A stretch of 64,000 nt of DNA. Origin: Maribacter luteus. GTDB taxonomy: Bacteria > Bacteroidota > Bacteroidia > Flavobacteriales > Flavobacteriaceae. The number at the start of each line of letters is the position of its first letter. The first letter of the stretch is position 1. The position numbers were made by a program, and so were the translations under genes. The stretch is from the NCBI RefSeq assembly GCF_009674825.1, contig NZ_WKJH01000005.1, positions 62,001-126,000 of the forward strand, in the 5' to 3' direction. The notes under the pieces were generated by a model. It was not told where the DNA came from. It worked only from the letters and a program-made list of their open reading frames with translations, and did no database searches. Shown in pieces: positions 26,861-34,796 of this stretch.

Positions 26861-28200
26861 AGTTGTTTCCCCATGATTTTATTGTGTAGGTGTACGGCCG
26901 CACTATCAGACAAGCTGGCCACATAGCAACATGTGTTCAACAATATCCTATAAATAGGTTTATCGGTTTGTTGGTAAAACCCAGGGAGCATATTCACTAC
27001 AAGTCGGTCGTAATTGGAGGCAACACCTTCATTTGTCCTTACCAAAGCCGTGGTGTAAACATCCAAAAGGTCGGAAATTATCTTATACCCTGCGATTTCT
27101 TTTTCCAATACCTCCTGCGATCTGTATATTTTATTTACGCTCAAGGCTATTATATCATTGATTTGGGCGGTATACTTGCTTTTGTCCAAAAGTGCCACAT
27201 CAAATTCCCCTGCTAAAATGGCCTCTTCATTTGCTACGAACACATCTATGGCATCACTGATCAAAGTACTTATGGCCAAGGCCCTTAAATAGCTAAGACG
27301 ATCTTCTTTATAAGCTAGTTCATTGTACTTTTTGGTATTGATTCGGTCTTTGACCAATTTTATCAAATACTCCAAGGCATAATCCTCGGAAATCAATCCT
27401 AAGTTTATTCCGTCTTCGAAATCGATTATGGTATAACAGATATCATCGGCCGCTTCCACAAGAAAGGTCAATGGATGTCTTGCGAACGAAATATCATTCC
27501 CTTTCAGGGTCTGTTCAAGTCCCAATTCTTCAGCAACCGCCAAAAAAGTCTGCTTTTCCGATTGAAAAAAACCGAACTTCTTATCGGCAATATGTTGGGT
27601 CGGTTTTTTGGGCAATGATTCCTTAGGGTACTTCATAAATGCTCCCAATGTGGCATAACCCAATCGTAATCCCCCATCTACACCTTCCCGGGATTCCGTC
27701 AATAGTTTAAACCCATTGGCGTTACCTTCAAAATCGATAATATCTTGGTATTCTTTTTCTGTGAGCACCTCTTTGAATCGGACACCCTTTCCGGTCTTAA
27801 AATACTCTCCAATAGCTTTTTCCCCACTATGGCCAAAGGGCGGGTTCCCAATATCATGGGCCAATGCGGCAGCAGCAACGATAGCGCCGAAATCATTGAA
27901 CTTATAACCATGGACATCTCTCAAATGCGGATGCTTTTCCAAGATTTTTTTACCTGCTGCCCTACCCAAACTACGACCTACGACCGATACTTCCAAACTA
28001 TGTGTAAGACGGGTATGGACAAAATCCGTCTTGGACAGTGGTATGACCTGGGTCTTATCTTGCAAGCTTCTAAACGCCGATGAGAAAATGATTCTGTCAT
28101 AGTCAACCTCAAACCCTAAACGGGTCTCATCTTGTTCTTTTCGTAATCTTTTACTGACATCGCCATGACGGCGCAAAGAGAGTAATTGTTCCCAATTCAT
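26857..28200 (-). CDS. dgt: Deoxyguanosinetriphosphate triphosphohydrolase (dGTPase)
   Basis: This 447-residue HD-domain protein shows the dGTPase pattern: RRHGDVSKR near the start, FSSAFRSLQDKTQV, HTRLTHSLEVSVVGRSLG with the first His of the HD site, HDIGNPPFGHSGE with the His-Asp pair, and DDICYTIIDFEDG downstream. It hydrolyses dGTP to deoxyguanosine and triphosphate and helps balance dNTP pools. I use the ATG at 28200 (MNWEQLLSLRRHGD) rather than 28263, since the shorter start matches the family and the extra 21 residues look random. It converges on DUF3078 with a 4-base overlap. Confidence 0.92.
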   Translation of the reverse strand: MNWEQLLSLRRHGDVSKRLRKEQDETRLGFEVDYDRIIFSSAFRSLQDKTQVIPLSKTDFVHTRLTHSLEVSVVGRSLGRAAGKKILEKHPHLRDVHGYKFNDFGAIVAAAALAHDIGNPPFGHSGEKAIGEYFKTGKGVRFKEVLTEKEYQDIIDFEGNANGFKLLTESREGVDGGLRLGYATLGAFMKYPKESLPKKPTQHIADKKFGFFQSEKQTFLAVAEELGLEQTLKGNDISFARHPLTFLVEAADDICYTIIDFEDGINLGLISEDYALEYLIKLVKDRINTKKYNELAYKEDRLSYLRALAISTLISDAIDVFVANEEAILAGEFDVALLDKSKYTAQINDIIALSVNKIYRSQEVLEKEIAGYKIISDLLDVYTTALVRTNEGVASNYDRLVVNMLPGFYQQTDKPIYRILLNTCCYVASLSDSAAVHLHNKIMGKQL

Positions 28201-28293
28201 TTTATATGCATAATTATGGGCAAGATACGTATTTTTTGAAGCCTCCGGTATAATCAGGGCCACATCTATTCTCTTAACATTTAGTTAATCTAG

Positions 28294-28370
28294 TAACCTT
28301 TAAATAACCCTAACATATTTAACATTTAACATAGGGCTAACCCGCCTTTTACATGCCCACAGTTTATTTG
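28294..28370 (+). promoter_or_regulatory. Pho-box-like array and promoter of the TonB receptor gene
   Basis: Consecutive 11-bp units start at 28294 (TAACC), 28305 (TAACC), 28316 (degenerate), 28327 (TAACA), 28338 (TAACC) and 28349 (TTACA). The next unit (28360-28370) ends exactly with the -7 box TTTATTTG (28363-28370), which replaces a normal -33/-7 promoter. An extra TTAAC/TTAAT pair at 28274/28285 is also 11 bp apart but out of this register. The period is that of PhoB boxes; PhoB control is inferred. Confidence 0.7.
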
Positions 28371-28401
28371 CAGCGGTATTTAATAACAGAGAAAATCAAA
28401 C

Positions 28402-31251
28402 ATGAGAAAAATTATTTTTAGTCTACTATTACTGACTAGCGTTTTTTTAAGCGCACAAGAAACAGGGAGTATTGCCGGTACACTTACCGACACTGAAATG
28501 AACAACGAGCCACTACCTTTCGCAAATGTGGTAATTAAAGGAACTACTAAAGGAACTACTTCCGATTTTGACGGACTTTACGAAATTGCAAATCTAGAAC
28601 CGGGCACCTACACGGTAGTTTTTAGTTTCTTAGGGTATGAGACCGTAGAGATGCCGAACGTACAGGTTGAAGCCGGAAAAGTTTCTACCATAAATGTTCC
28701 TATGGCAACCACAGGTGTGGCCTTGGAAGGAGTAACGGTAACAACGGTAGCAAGAAAGGATTCGGAGACGGCTTTACTTTTAGACCAAAAAAAGGCCTCT
28801 ACCTTAGAAACTTCAATCGGGGCCCAGGAACTTATCCGTAAAGGTGCAGGGGATGCGGCTACGGCGGTAAGTAAGGTAACAGGAATTTCAAAAGAAGAAG
28901 GTTCTGGCAATGTTTATGTAAGAGGGCTAGGTGATCGTTTTAACATTACCACACTTAATGGTTTGCCATTACCTTCCAACAATACATCAAAAAAGAATAT
29001 TGACTTAGGTATTTTTGGCACTAGTATTATTCAGTCTATCGGAATTGACAAAACCTACAATGCAAAAAATTACGGTGATTTTGGTGGTGCCAACATCAAT
29101 ATTATCTCAAGGGACTATACAGGTACCGGTTTCATAGAATTAGGAGCCCAATCAGGAGGTAATTCAGAAGCTCTTGGTGAAGATCAATTCTACACTACCG
29201 ACGGCCCAAATTGGTCCGGCTTCTATGACTCTTCAATTCCCGATAATCCGTTCTCAAATACATTCACGACCAGTTGGGACAGACAACAAAGTGGGACTCC
29301 AATAAATTCTAATTTTTCTTTAAAAGGAGGGGATTCGTATTATTTAGGAGAAAACACCAAGTTCAATTTCTTTGCTGTTGGCTCAATCGGGAATAATTAT
29401 TCTATTAGACAAGGTGTTAATAGAGGGTCTCCCAATGTTGGTAATGGTTTACCCAATTCTGATTTTGATTATATAAAATATAGTTATAAAACCTCTTCGA
29501 CCCTAATGGCCAATGCAGGGTTAAGACTAGGTAACTCGCATGCATTTAAGTACAACTTTTTGCTCTTGAACAACTCGGAACAAAAACTTGAAAACTATGA
29601 TGGTATTTTAGACAGGGAAGATGACGCCCCTGAAGGTGGTGGGTTTATCCAAAGAAGTACCTTTGACAGAACAACTTTATACATTCATCAACTACTTGGC
29701 GACCATAAAATCAGTGATAATCTAGAAGTAAACTGGGGTGGTGGTTACAACTATGTGCTAAATGTTATCCCAGACAGAAGACAATCAACAGTACTACCCG
29801 TAAATCCAAGTAATCCAGACGGCCCTAAGTCATTCAAATTAGTTTCAGCAGCCTCGGAAAATCACAGATTCTATCAAGATCTCGAGGAAGAAGAAATTTC
29901 AGCTAATACCTCTGTGACTTTCAAATTCAAGGAAAATGAGGATGAGGAATTTGATGGTAAATTGACCCTGGGCTATAATGGGCGATTTAAAAATGTAAGT
30001 TTCGAAGCCGTTCAGTTCAACTATCAATTTTTGGACATCAACAACCAACCAGAAGTCGACATAAGAAATATAGATGCCTATTTTGAGGAGAACCCATTAA
30101 GTTCTGGGCTATATCAAATAAGGACATTTAGGGGAACATCTTCAACGGCGGGAGCACTCGACCCCCAGACTTTTGGTGGGGACCAACAGATAAATGCAGC
30201 TTACCTAAGTTTGGATTACAAGCTTTCCCCCAAGTTTACTTTGTTGGCTGGCATTCGGGGAGAACAGATTAACCAGACCATTGAATGGAATACCACTTTC
30301 GACAACTCTGGTAATGACAGAAACGAATTGGATTCCTTTGAGTTGTTGCCCTCATTAGCCTTAAAATACGCAGTTAACGACAAACAAAATTTAAGGTTCG
30401 CAGCCAGTAAAACCTATACTTTGCCACAATTTAAAGAACGTGCTCCTTTTCTTTTTCAAGAAGAGATTAATACAGATTCTTATGGTAATCCTGCTTTAAA
30501 GAATTCAACGAACTACAACTTTGATTTGCGCTGGGAACTTTTCCCAACATCTAGTGAAATTGTTTCATTAGGTGTTTTCGGAAAATTGATTGAAAACCCA
30601 ATTAATACCTTTTTAGTAGTTTCTGCAGCGAACGATTTAAGTTATGCCAATACAGGGGATACTGCAACGGCTTTTGGTGCAGAACTTGAGTTAAGAATGA
30701 ACATTTTAGAGAACGAAAAAGAAATTACCGATGCAGTGCTTGAAGAAAGGTTAAGCATAGGTGGAAACATTTCCTATTTGAATACGAATCAAGAATTGGA
30801 CTCAAATAAAGTTTCGAGTGAAACAGGATTATCCGCAGCTTTCACCAATACCGAAGCACCATTGCAAGGTGCCTCAGACGTAATAGTTAATGGTGATATC
30901 AGTTATTTGAAAGAATTTGGTGAAAACAAGAATTTTAGTTCAACTTTAGCCGCAAACTACTTTTCTAGTAGATTATTCGCTTTAGGAAGCACCGGTAGAG
31001 GACATATAGTAGATGAAGGATATGTTACCCTTGATTTAATATCTAAACTCCAATTAAACAAACATATAGAAATAGGTCTAAATCTCAAGAATCTATTGAA
31101 CCCTTTGATAGAACGAGTAAATGAAAATGCAGAAGGTGAATTGGATATGGACAACCCAGCGATTCCAGGATTTTTGGAAGATGGGCCTGTAACCCTACTT
31201 TCATATAAAAAAGGAGTTGATTTTTCACTTTCATTCTCGTATAAGTTTTAA
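28402..31251 (+). CDS. TonB-dependent receptor, first gene of the phosphate island
   Basis: This 949-residue protein has a signal peptide (to ~residue 19, FLSAQ), a CarboxypepD_reg domain (~22-110), a plug (~120-240, with VYVRGLGDRFNITTLNGLPL) and a large barrel ending KGVDFSLSFSYKF with C-terminal Phe. The plug belongs to a Bacteroidota branch that lacks a SusD partner. Next, after 49 bases, comes a surface-type lipoprotein, so the two probably form an outer-membrane uptake pair. The Pho-like promoter and the neighbouring porin and three phosphate transporters point to phosphate or an organic phosphate compound as the substrate. That is inference; the receptor sequence itself does not reveal the ligand. 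Confidence 0.92.
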   Translation: MRKIIFSLLLLTSVFLSAQETGSIAGTLTDTEMNNEPLPFANVVIKGTTKGTTSDFDGLYEIANLEPGTYTVVFSFLGYETVEMPNVQVEAGKVSTINVPMATTGVALEGVTVTTVARKDSETALLLDQKKASTLETSIGAQELIRKGAGDAATAVSKVTGISKEEGSGNVYVRGLGDRFNITTLNGLPLPSNNTSKKNIDLGIFGTSIIQSIGIDKTYNAKNYGDFGGANINIISRDYTGTGFIELGAQSGGNSEALGEDQFYTTDGPNWSGFYDSSIPDNPFSNTFTTSWDRQQSGTPINSNFSLKGGDSYYLGENTKFNFFAVGSIGNNYSIRQGVNRGSPNVGNGLPNSDFDYIKYSYKTSSTLMANAGLRLGNSHAFKYNFLLLNNSEQKLENYDGILDREDDAPEGGGFIQRSTFDRTTLYIHQLLGDHKISDNLEVNWGGGYNYVLNVIPDRRQSTVLPVNPSNPDGPKSFKLVSAASENHRFYQDLEEEEISANTSVTFKFKENEDEEFDGKLTLGYNGRFKNVSFEAVQFNYQFLDINNQPEVDIRNIDAYFEENPLSSGLYQIRTFRGTSSTAGALDPQTFGGDQQINAAYLSLDYKLSPKFTLLAGIRGEQINQTIEWNTTFDNSGNDRNELDSFELLPSLALKYAVNDKQNLRFAASKTYTLPQFKERAPFLFQEEINTDSYGNPALKNSTNYNFDLRWELFPTSSEIVSLGVFGKLIENPINTFLVVSAANDLSYANTGDTATAFGAELELRMNILENEKEITDAVLEERLSIGGNISYLNTNQELDSNKVSSETGLSAAFTNTEAPLQGASDVIVNGDISYLKEFGENKNFSSTLAANYFSSRLFALGSTGRGHIVDEGYVTLDLISKLQLNKHIEIGLNLKNLLNPLIERVNENAEGELDMDNPAIPGFLEDGPVTLLSYKKGVDFSLSFSYKF

Positions 31252-31300
31252 TCTAAAATCAAATTTTTTATTATTCAAACACTATTAAAAATTAGAAACT

Positions 31301-33517
31301 ATGAAGAAAACATTTTTATCATTAGTGCTAAGTCTTACGACAGTTGTGTTCATCGCATCCTGTAGTAATGATGATGACGACCCAACAAACGACCCAACAT
31401 GTTCAGATGGTATTCAAAATGGGGATGAAACAGGAATAGACTGTGGCGGCTCATGTTCAGCTTGTGAAACAGAGACAATAGATTTATCTGGAGACGTTAC
31501 AGAAGACACAACATTAGATGCAGCAAATTCTTATGAATTATCAGGAGCGTATGTTGTAAAATCTGGTAGTACTTTAACAATTCCAGCAGGAACAACTATA
31601 GTGGCTTCTGGTGGTACTTCTGCATATATCGCCGTAGAAAGAGGCGCAACTATTAACATTAATGGTACAGCTGCTGCTCCTGTAGTTATGACTTCTGCTT
31701 CTGCTTCACCTGCTGCAGGTGACTGGGGTGGTTTAGTAATCGCAGGTGATGCGCCAACTAACAAAGGTATTGATGTTACTACTGAAGTAGGTGACCTTAC
31801 TTATGGTGGTTCTGATTCTGCTGATAGTTCAGGTTCTATTACTTACTTAAGAGTAGAGTACACTGGTGCTACTTTCTCTAACGATAAAGAATTTAACGGA
31901 GTATCTTTGTTCGGTGTTGGTTCAGGAACTACTTTCGAATATGTACAATCTTACAATGGTGGAGATGATGGTATAGAATTTTTCGGTGGTACTGTTAATG
32001 GTAATTACTTAGTATCTAACGGTAGTGGAGATGATTCTATCGATTTTGCTGATGGATGGAATGGTAATGGTTCTTACTGGTACATTTCTGGTGGTGCTAA
32101 AGCCGGTATCGAAGGTTCTAACAATGGAGATGATGGTAACGCCACTCCTGTAACTACTACTACTTTAAGCAATATTACTGTAGTTGGCCCAGTAACAGAA
32201 GGTGCATTATACTTCAAAGAAGGTGGTGGTTCTTTCACAGTAGATAACTTCTACACATCTGGTATTGATTTAGGTGTTAATGTAAAAGATACAGATACTG
32301 AAGCTAATGCAAGAATTGCTGCTGGAGATTTAGTTATTACAAACATTCAATTTGCAGATACTGCTGATGGTTTTGCAGGTTCTAATTATACTGGAACAGA
32401 ATCATTTTACACAGAAGGGATCGCCACAGGTGCTGGTAACGGAGCTGCTGCTCCTGACTGGGCTGCTGATTGGACTGTAGGTTTAGACAATAGTGCTGCT
32501 GCTACTGAAAATTTAGCTGGTGAGATTTCCGGAGATGTAACTCTTAATGCTGCAACAGAATATATTTTAACTAGCGGTTTAGTTGTCTTAGAAGGTGGTT
32601 CTTTAACTATTCCTGCAGGTACAACAATAGTTGCTACTGGAGGTACCGCTGCTTTTATTGGTGTATCAAGAGGTGCTACTATTAACATTAATGGCACATC
32701 TACTAGTCCAGTCGTAATGACATCTGGTTCTGAAAATCCTGCTGCAGGTGACTGGGGAGGTTTAGTAATCGCAGGTGATGCTGCAACTAACAAAGGTGTT
32801 GATGTTACTACTGAAGTAGGTGACCTTACTTATGGTGGTTCTAACAACGCTGACAGCTCTGGTTCAATTACCTACTTAAGAGTAGAATACACTGGTGCTA
32901 CTTTCTCAAACGATAAAGAATTCAACGGGGTTTCATTATTCGGTGTTGGTTCTGGTACTACTTTTGAAAATGTACAATCTCTTAATGGTGGAGATGATGG
33001 TATAGAATTTTTCGGTGGAGCTGTGGATGGTATCAACTTGGTTTCCATTGGTAGTGGTGATGATTCCATTGATTTCGCTGACGGATGGACCGGTAGCGGA
33101 ACCAATTGGTACATCAAGGATGGTGCTAAGGCCGGTATTGAAGGGTCTAACAATGGTGATGACGGAGATGCAACACCTGTAACTACTACAACTTTAACAA
33201 ATATAACCGTAGTAGGGCCTGTAACTGAAGGTGCTCTTTACTTTAAAGAAGGTGGTGGTAACTTCACCATTGAAAATTTCTATACTTCCGGTGTTGACTT
33301 AGGCATCAAAGTAAAAGATACCGATGTTGAAGCCAATGCTAGAATAGCCGCTGGTGACTTAACTATAACAGATATTCAGTTTGATACTACGGCAACAGGT
33401 TTCGTAGCTACAGATTATACTGGTATGGAAATTTTCTATACAGAAGGAACTGCTACTGGTGCAGGAAATGGGGCTGCTGCTCCTGACTGGGCTTCCGGTT
33501 GGACCGCTGGTTTATAA
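31301..33517 (+). CDS. Surface lipoprotein with tandem-duplicated, probably beta-helical domain
   Basis: This 738-residue protein has a lipobox at Cys21 followed by SNDDDD, an acidic stretch of the type that exports lipoproteins to the cell surface in flavobacteria. Next is a Cys-rich CSDGIQNG...DCGGSCSAC motif (residues ~33-55) and then two ~310-residue copies of one domain (about 87-395 and 430-738). Each copy has Gly/Asn/Asp-rich short strands (GDWGGLVIAG, GDDGIEFFGG, GDDSIDFADGW) that suggest a right-handed beta-helix, and each ends in NGAAAPDWA...W. There is no type IX C-terminal domain. Codon use is strongly biased to GGT, GCT, ACT and TCT, as in highly expressed genes. It follows the TonB receptor by 49 bases and likely acts as its substrate-capturing partner; the ligand is unknown. 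Confidence 0.82.
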   Translation: MKKTFLSLVLSLTTVVFIASCSNDDDDPTNDPTCSDGIQNGDETGIDCGGSCSACETETIDLSGDVTEDTTLDAANSYELSGAYVVKSGSTLTIPAGTTIVASGGTSAYIAVERGATININGTAAAPVVMTSASASPAAGDWGGLVIAGDAPTNKGIDVTTEVGDLTYGGSDSADSSGSITYLRVEYTGATFSNDKEFNGVSLFGVGSGTTFEYVQSYNGGDDGIEFFGGTVNGNYLVSNGSGDDSIDFADGWNGNGSYWYISGGAKAGIEGSNNGDDGNATPVTTTTLSNITVVGPVTEGALYFKEGGGSFTVDNFYTSGIDLGVNVKDTDTEANARIAAGDLVITNIQFADTADGFAGSNYTGTESFYTEGIATGAGNGAAAPDWAADWTVGLDNSAAATENLAGEISGDVTLNAATEYILTSGLVVLEGGSLTIPAGTTIVATGGTAAFIGVSRGATININGTSTSPVVMTSGSENPAAGDWGGLVIAGDAATNKGVDVTTEVGDLTYGGSNNADSSGSITYLRVEYTGATFSNDKEFNGVSLFGVGSGTTFENVQSLNGGDDGIEFFGGAVDGINLVSIGSGDDSIDFADGWTGSGTNWYIKDGAKAGIEGSNNGDDGDATPVTTTTLTNITVVGPVTEGALYFKEGGGNFTIENFYTSGVDLGIKVKDTDVEANARIAAGDLTITDIQFDTTATGFVATDYTGMEIFYTEGTATGAGNGAAAPDWASGWTAGL
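31560..32485 (+). repeat. Tandem intragenic repeat, copy 1
   Basis: This segment repeats with a constant offset of 1029 bases (343 codons) and no indel; anchors such as the GACTGGGG of GDWGG (31721 and 32750) and the TCCTGACTGG near the end (32452 and 33481) line up exactly. Long stretches are identical at the DNA level. Confidence 0.9.
32589..33514 (+). repeat. Tandem intragenic repeat, copy 2
   Basis: Second copy of the unit at 31560-32485, ending just before the stop codon. Most of the differences are synonymous or conservative. Its 3' half uses somewhat more mixed codons (for example GGC, ACC, TCC) than copy 1. Confidence 0.9.
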
Positions 33518-33580
33518 TATATATAGAATTCTCTGTTTGATTGGGCTACTGGAAACTAAGCCACAATTAAATACCACTGA

Positions 33581-33610
33581 AAGCCCTGACGATTTCGTCG
33601 GGGTTTTCTT
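33581..33610 (+). terminator. Terminator of the TonB receptor-lipoprotein operon
   Basis: CCCTGACGA (33584-33592) pairs with TCGTCGGGG (33595-33603) around a 2-base loop, with one G-T pair, followed by TTTTCTTTTG. It lies 64 bases after the lipoprotein stop. Confidence 0.8.
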
Positions 33611-33660
33611 TTGTATACAGGTTTCCAAGAATGGATCCTTAACCTTTTCGTCCTCATAAA

Positions 33661-33704
33661 TAACCATTAGGTAACATTCAATTAACCTTGTCTCATTTTC
33701 TTTG
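33661..33704 (+). promoter_or_regulatory. Pho-box-like triple repeat and promoter of the 127-aa protein
   Basis: TAACC (33661), TAACA (33672) and TAACC (33683) begin three exact 11-bp units; the fourth unit (33694-33704) ends with TTTCTTTG, the -7 box. The sequence TTTGCAGCG at the end of this unit is identical to that after the receptor array (28367-28375), so the two promoters are clearly related. Confidence 0.75.
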
Positions 33705-33721
33705 CAGCGAATATTTGAATC

Positions 33722-34105
33722 ATGAAGAAACTAACTTTCTTATTTGCATTTTTTCTTATAGTTGGTGTTTGTGCCCAAGAACAGGGGTCCATTACAGGTA
33801 AAATAATGGATTTGGAAATGGAAAACGAACCCATGCTATTGGCTAATGTGCAACTTAAAGGGCACTCAAAGACTACACAAACCAATTTTCACGGTAATTT
33901 TGAGTTCAATAATATCCCCACAGGGGAACATACCTTAGTGGTAAGTTATGCCGGTTATGAAGAATTGGAGATTCCCGTATTGGTAGAAAAAGGCAAGATC
34001 AGTGAGGTTAAAGGTGGTTTGTCCCAAAAAACAATATTCCTTAATGATGTAGCCATGAACAAAACGGATAAAATCGCATTTACCCGGAGTTCCGGATTAA
34101 AGTAA
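33722..34105 (+). CDS. Secreted stand-alone carboxypeptidase-regulatory-like domain protein
   Basis: This 127-residue protein has a signal peptide (to ~residue 19, VCAQ) and then one CarboxypepD_reg beta-sandwich. It aligns by eye with the first ~110 residues of the nearby TonB receptor (QEQGSITGKIMDLEMENEP against QETGSIAGTLTDTEMNNEP), including the YAGYEELEIP strand, but ends where the receptor goes on to its plug. So it is an isolated N-terminal extension without plug or barrel. It is not obviously a fragment: it has its own Pho-like promoter and a terminator. It may be a soluble partner of the receptor or of TonB; this is inference. Confidence 0.8.
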   Translation: MKKLTFLFAFFLIVGVCAQEQGSITGKIMDLEMENEPMLLANVQLKGHSKTTQTNFHGNFEFNNIPTGEHTLVVSYAGYEELEIPVLVEKGKISEVKGGLSQKTIFLNDVAMNKTDKIAFTRSSGLK

Positions 34106-34123
34106 ATTATAAAATCAAAAAAA

Positions 34124-34150
34124 AAACATCCCGCCAAAAGCGGGATGTTT
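34124..34150. terminator. Bidirectional terminator
   Basis: A perfect 11-bp stem, AAACATCCCGC (34124-34134) and GCGGGATGTTT (34140-34150), with a 5-base loop and A/T tracts on both sides, lies between the convergent 127-aa and MORN-like genes. Confidence 0.9.
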
Positions 34151-34174
34151 CTATTTAGGTTGGTTTGTTTAATG

Positions 34175-34528
34175 TTAATTCTTGGCAAGTCCTTCTTTTT
34201 TGACTCCATCCACACTTGCTATCGCATTGTTGCTATATCTCACCTCTTTCATATCATCACCTGACCAGAACGTCCATTTACCGACTTTACGACCATTAAT
34301 ATAATGACCTTCTGAAATTTTCTGCCCTTCTTCATTAAAGCTGATCCATTCGCCATGCAATTTTCCGTCCAGGTTGAAAGTTCCCACTTGACTTACAATT
34401 CCGTTGTCATGAAAATAGGTAGCTTCAATCAATTCGGTTTCTTCATTTAAACCTATTTTATTCTCTTGTTGGGCATAGGTATATGTTGTTGCCAACAATA
34501 CGGTTAGGAGTAATATAATATTTTTCAT
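34175..34528 (-). CDS. Small secreted MORN-repeat-like protein
   Basis: This 117-residue protein has a signal peptide (MKNIILLLTVLLATTYTYAQ) and then about four short repeats of the MORN-variant type (YFHDNGIVSQVGTFN, GKLHGEWISFNEEGQKISEG, GRKVGKWTFW). Such repeats in Bacteroidota occur in antitoxin-like or envelope proteins of unknown function. The start at 34528 is chosen for the signal peptide; an ATG at 34537 is an alternative. It has its own promoter, which lacks the 11-bp arrays seen around it, so its place in the phosphate island may be accidental. Confidence 0.75.
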   Translation of the reverse strand: MKNIILLLTVLLATTYTYAQQENKIGLNEETELIEATYFHDNGIVSQVGTFNLDGKLHGEWISFNEEGQKISEGHYINGRKVGKWTFWSGDDMKEVRYSNNAIASVDGVKKEGLAKN

Positions 34529-34553
34529 GACGTTCATTTTATTGTTACTTAGA

Positions 34554-34561
34554 CAAATATA
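34554..34561 (-). promoter_or_regulatory. -7 element of the MORN-like gene
   Basis: CAAATATA on the plus strand is TATATTTG on the minus strand, a perfect TAnnTTTG, 25 bases before the ATG at 34528. No TAAC array in 11-bp register accompanies it. Confidence 0.6.
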
Positions 34562-34732
34562 CAAATATTTTACTATTTATTAACGTTTTCTTTACATTAA
34601 AACGTTTCCATTTTACATTTATTCTCCATGTACTTTTAAAAATATCCTGATTAATCCTTGCCTAAATAGGAGAAACACTTAAAATTAATCAAAATCCACT
34701 ATTTAATTCCATTCCAAACTATTCTCCATTGC

Positions 34733-34760
34733 TTAACGTTTAGAATACATTATATTAACA
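34733..34760 (+). promoter_or_regulatory. Partial Pho-like repeat upstream of the porin
   Basis: TTAACG (34733) and TTAACA (34755) are 22 bp apart, with a degenerate ATACAT unit between. I find no -7 box in register, so this is weaker than the other four arrays. Confidence 0.35.
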
Positions 34761-34796
34761 CCGCATAAATCGACCATATGTGAAACCATTAACCAA

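Noticed and set aside
28274-28289. TTAAC/TTAAT pair as part of the main array of the receptor promoter
   Set aside because: It is 11 bp apart internally but out of register with the -7 box; kept only as an adjacent possible site.
31531-31764. Minus-strand frames opposite the lipoprotein repeats (also 32407-32793, 32872-33153)
   Set aside because: Alanine/proline-rich shadows produced by the biased sense codons (GGT/GCT read in reverse).
28402-33517. SusC/SusD pair
   Set aside because: The receptor's partner is a repetitive, probably beta-helical lipoprotein, with none of the helical TPR-like pattern of SusD, and the receptor's plug is not of the SusC type.
34581-34620. TAACG/TTACAT motifs far upstream of the porin as a further Pho array
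   Set aside because: Only one pair is 11 bp apart (34581/34592), the rest is out of register, there is no in-register -7 box, and it is ~200 bases from the start codon.
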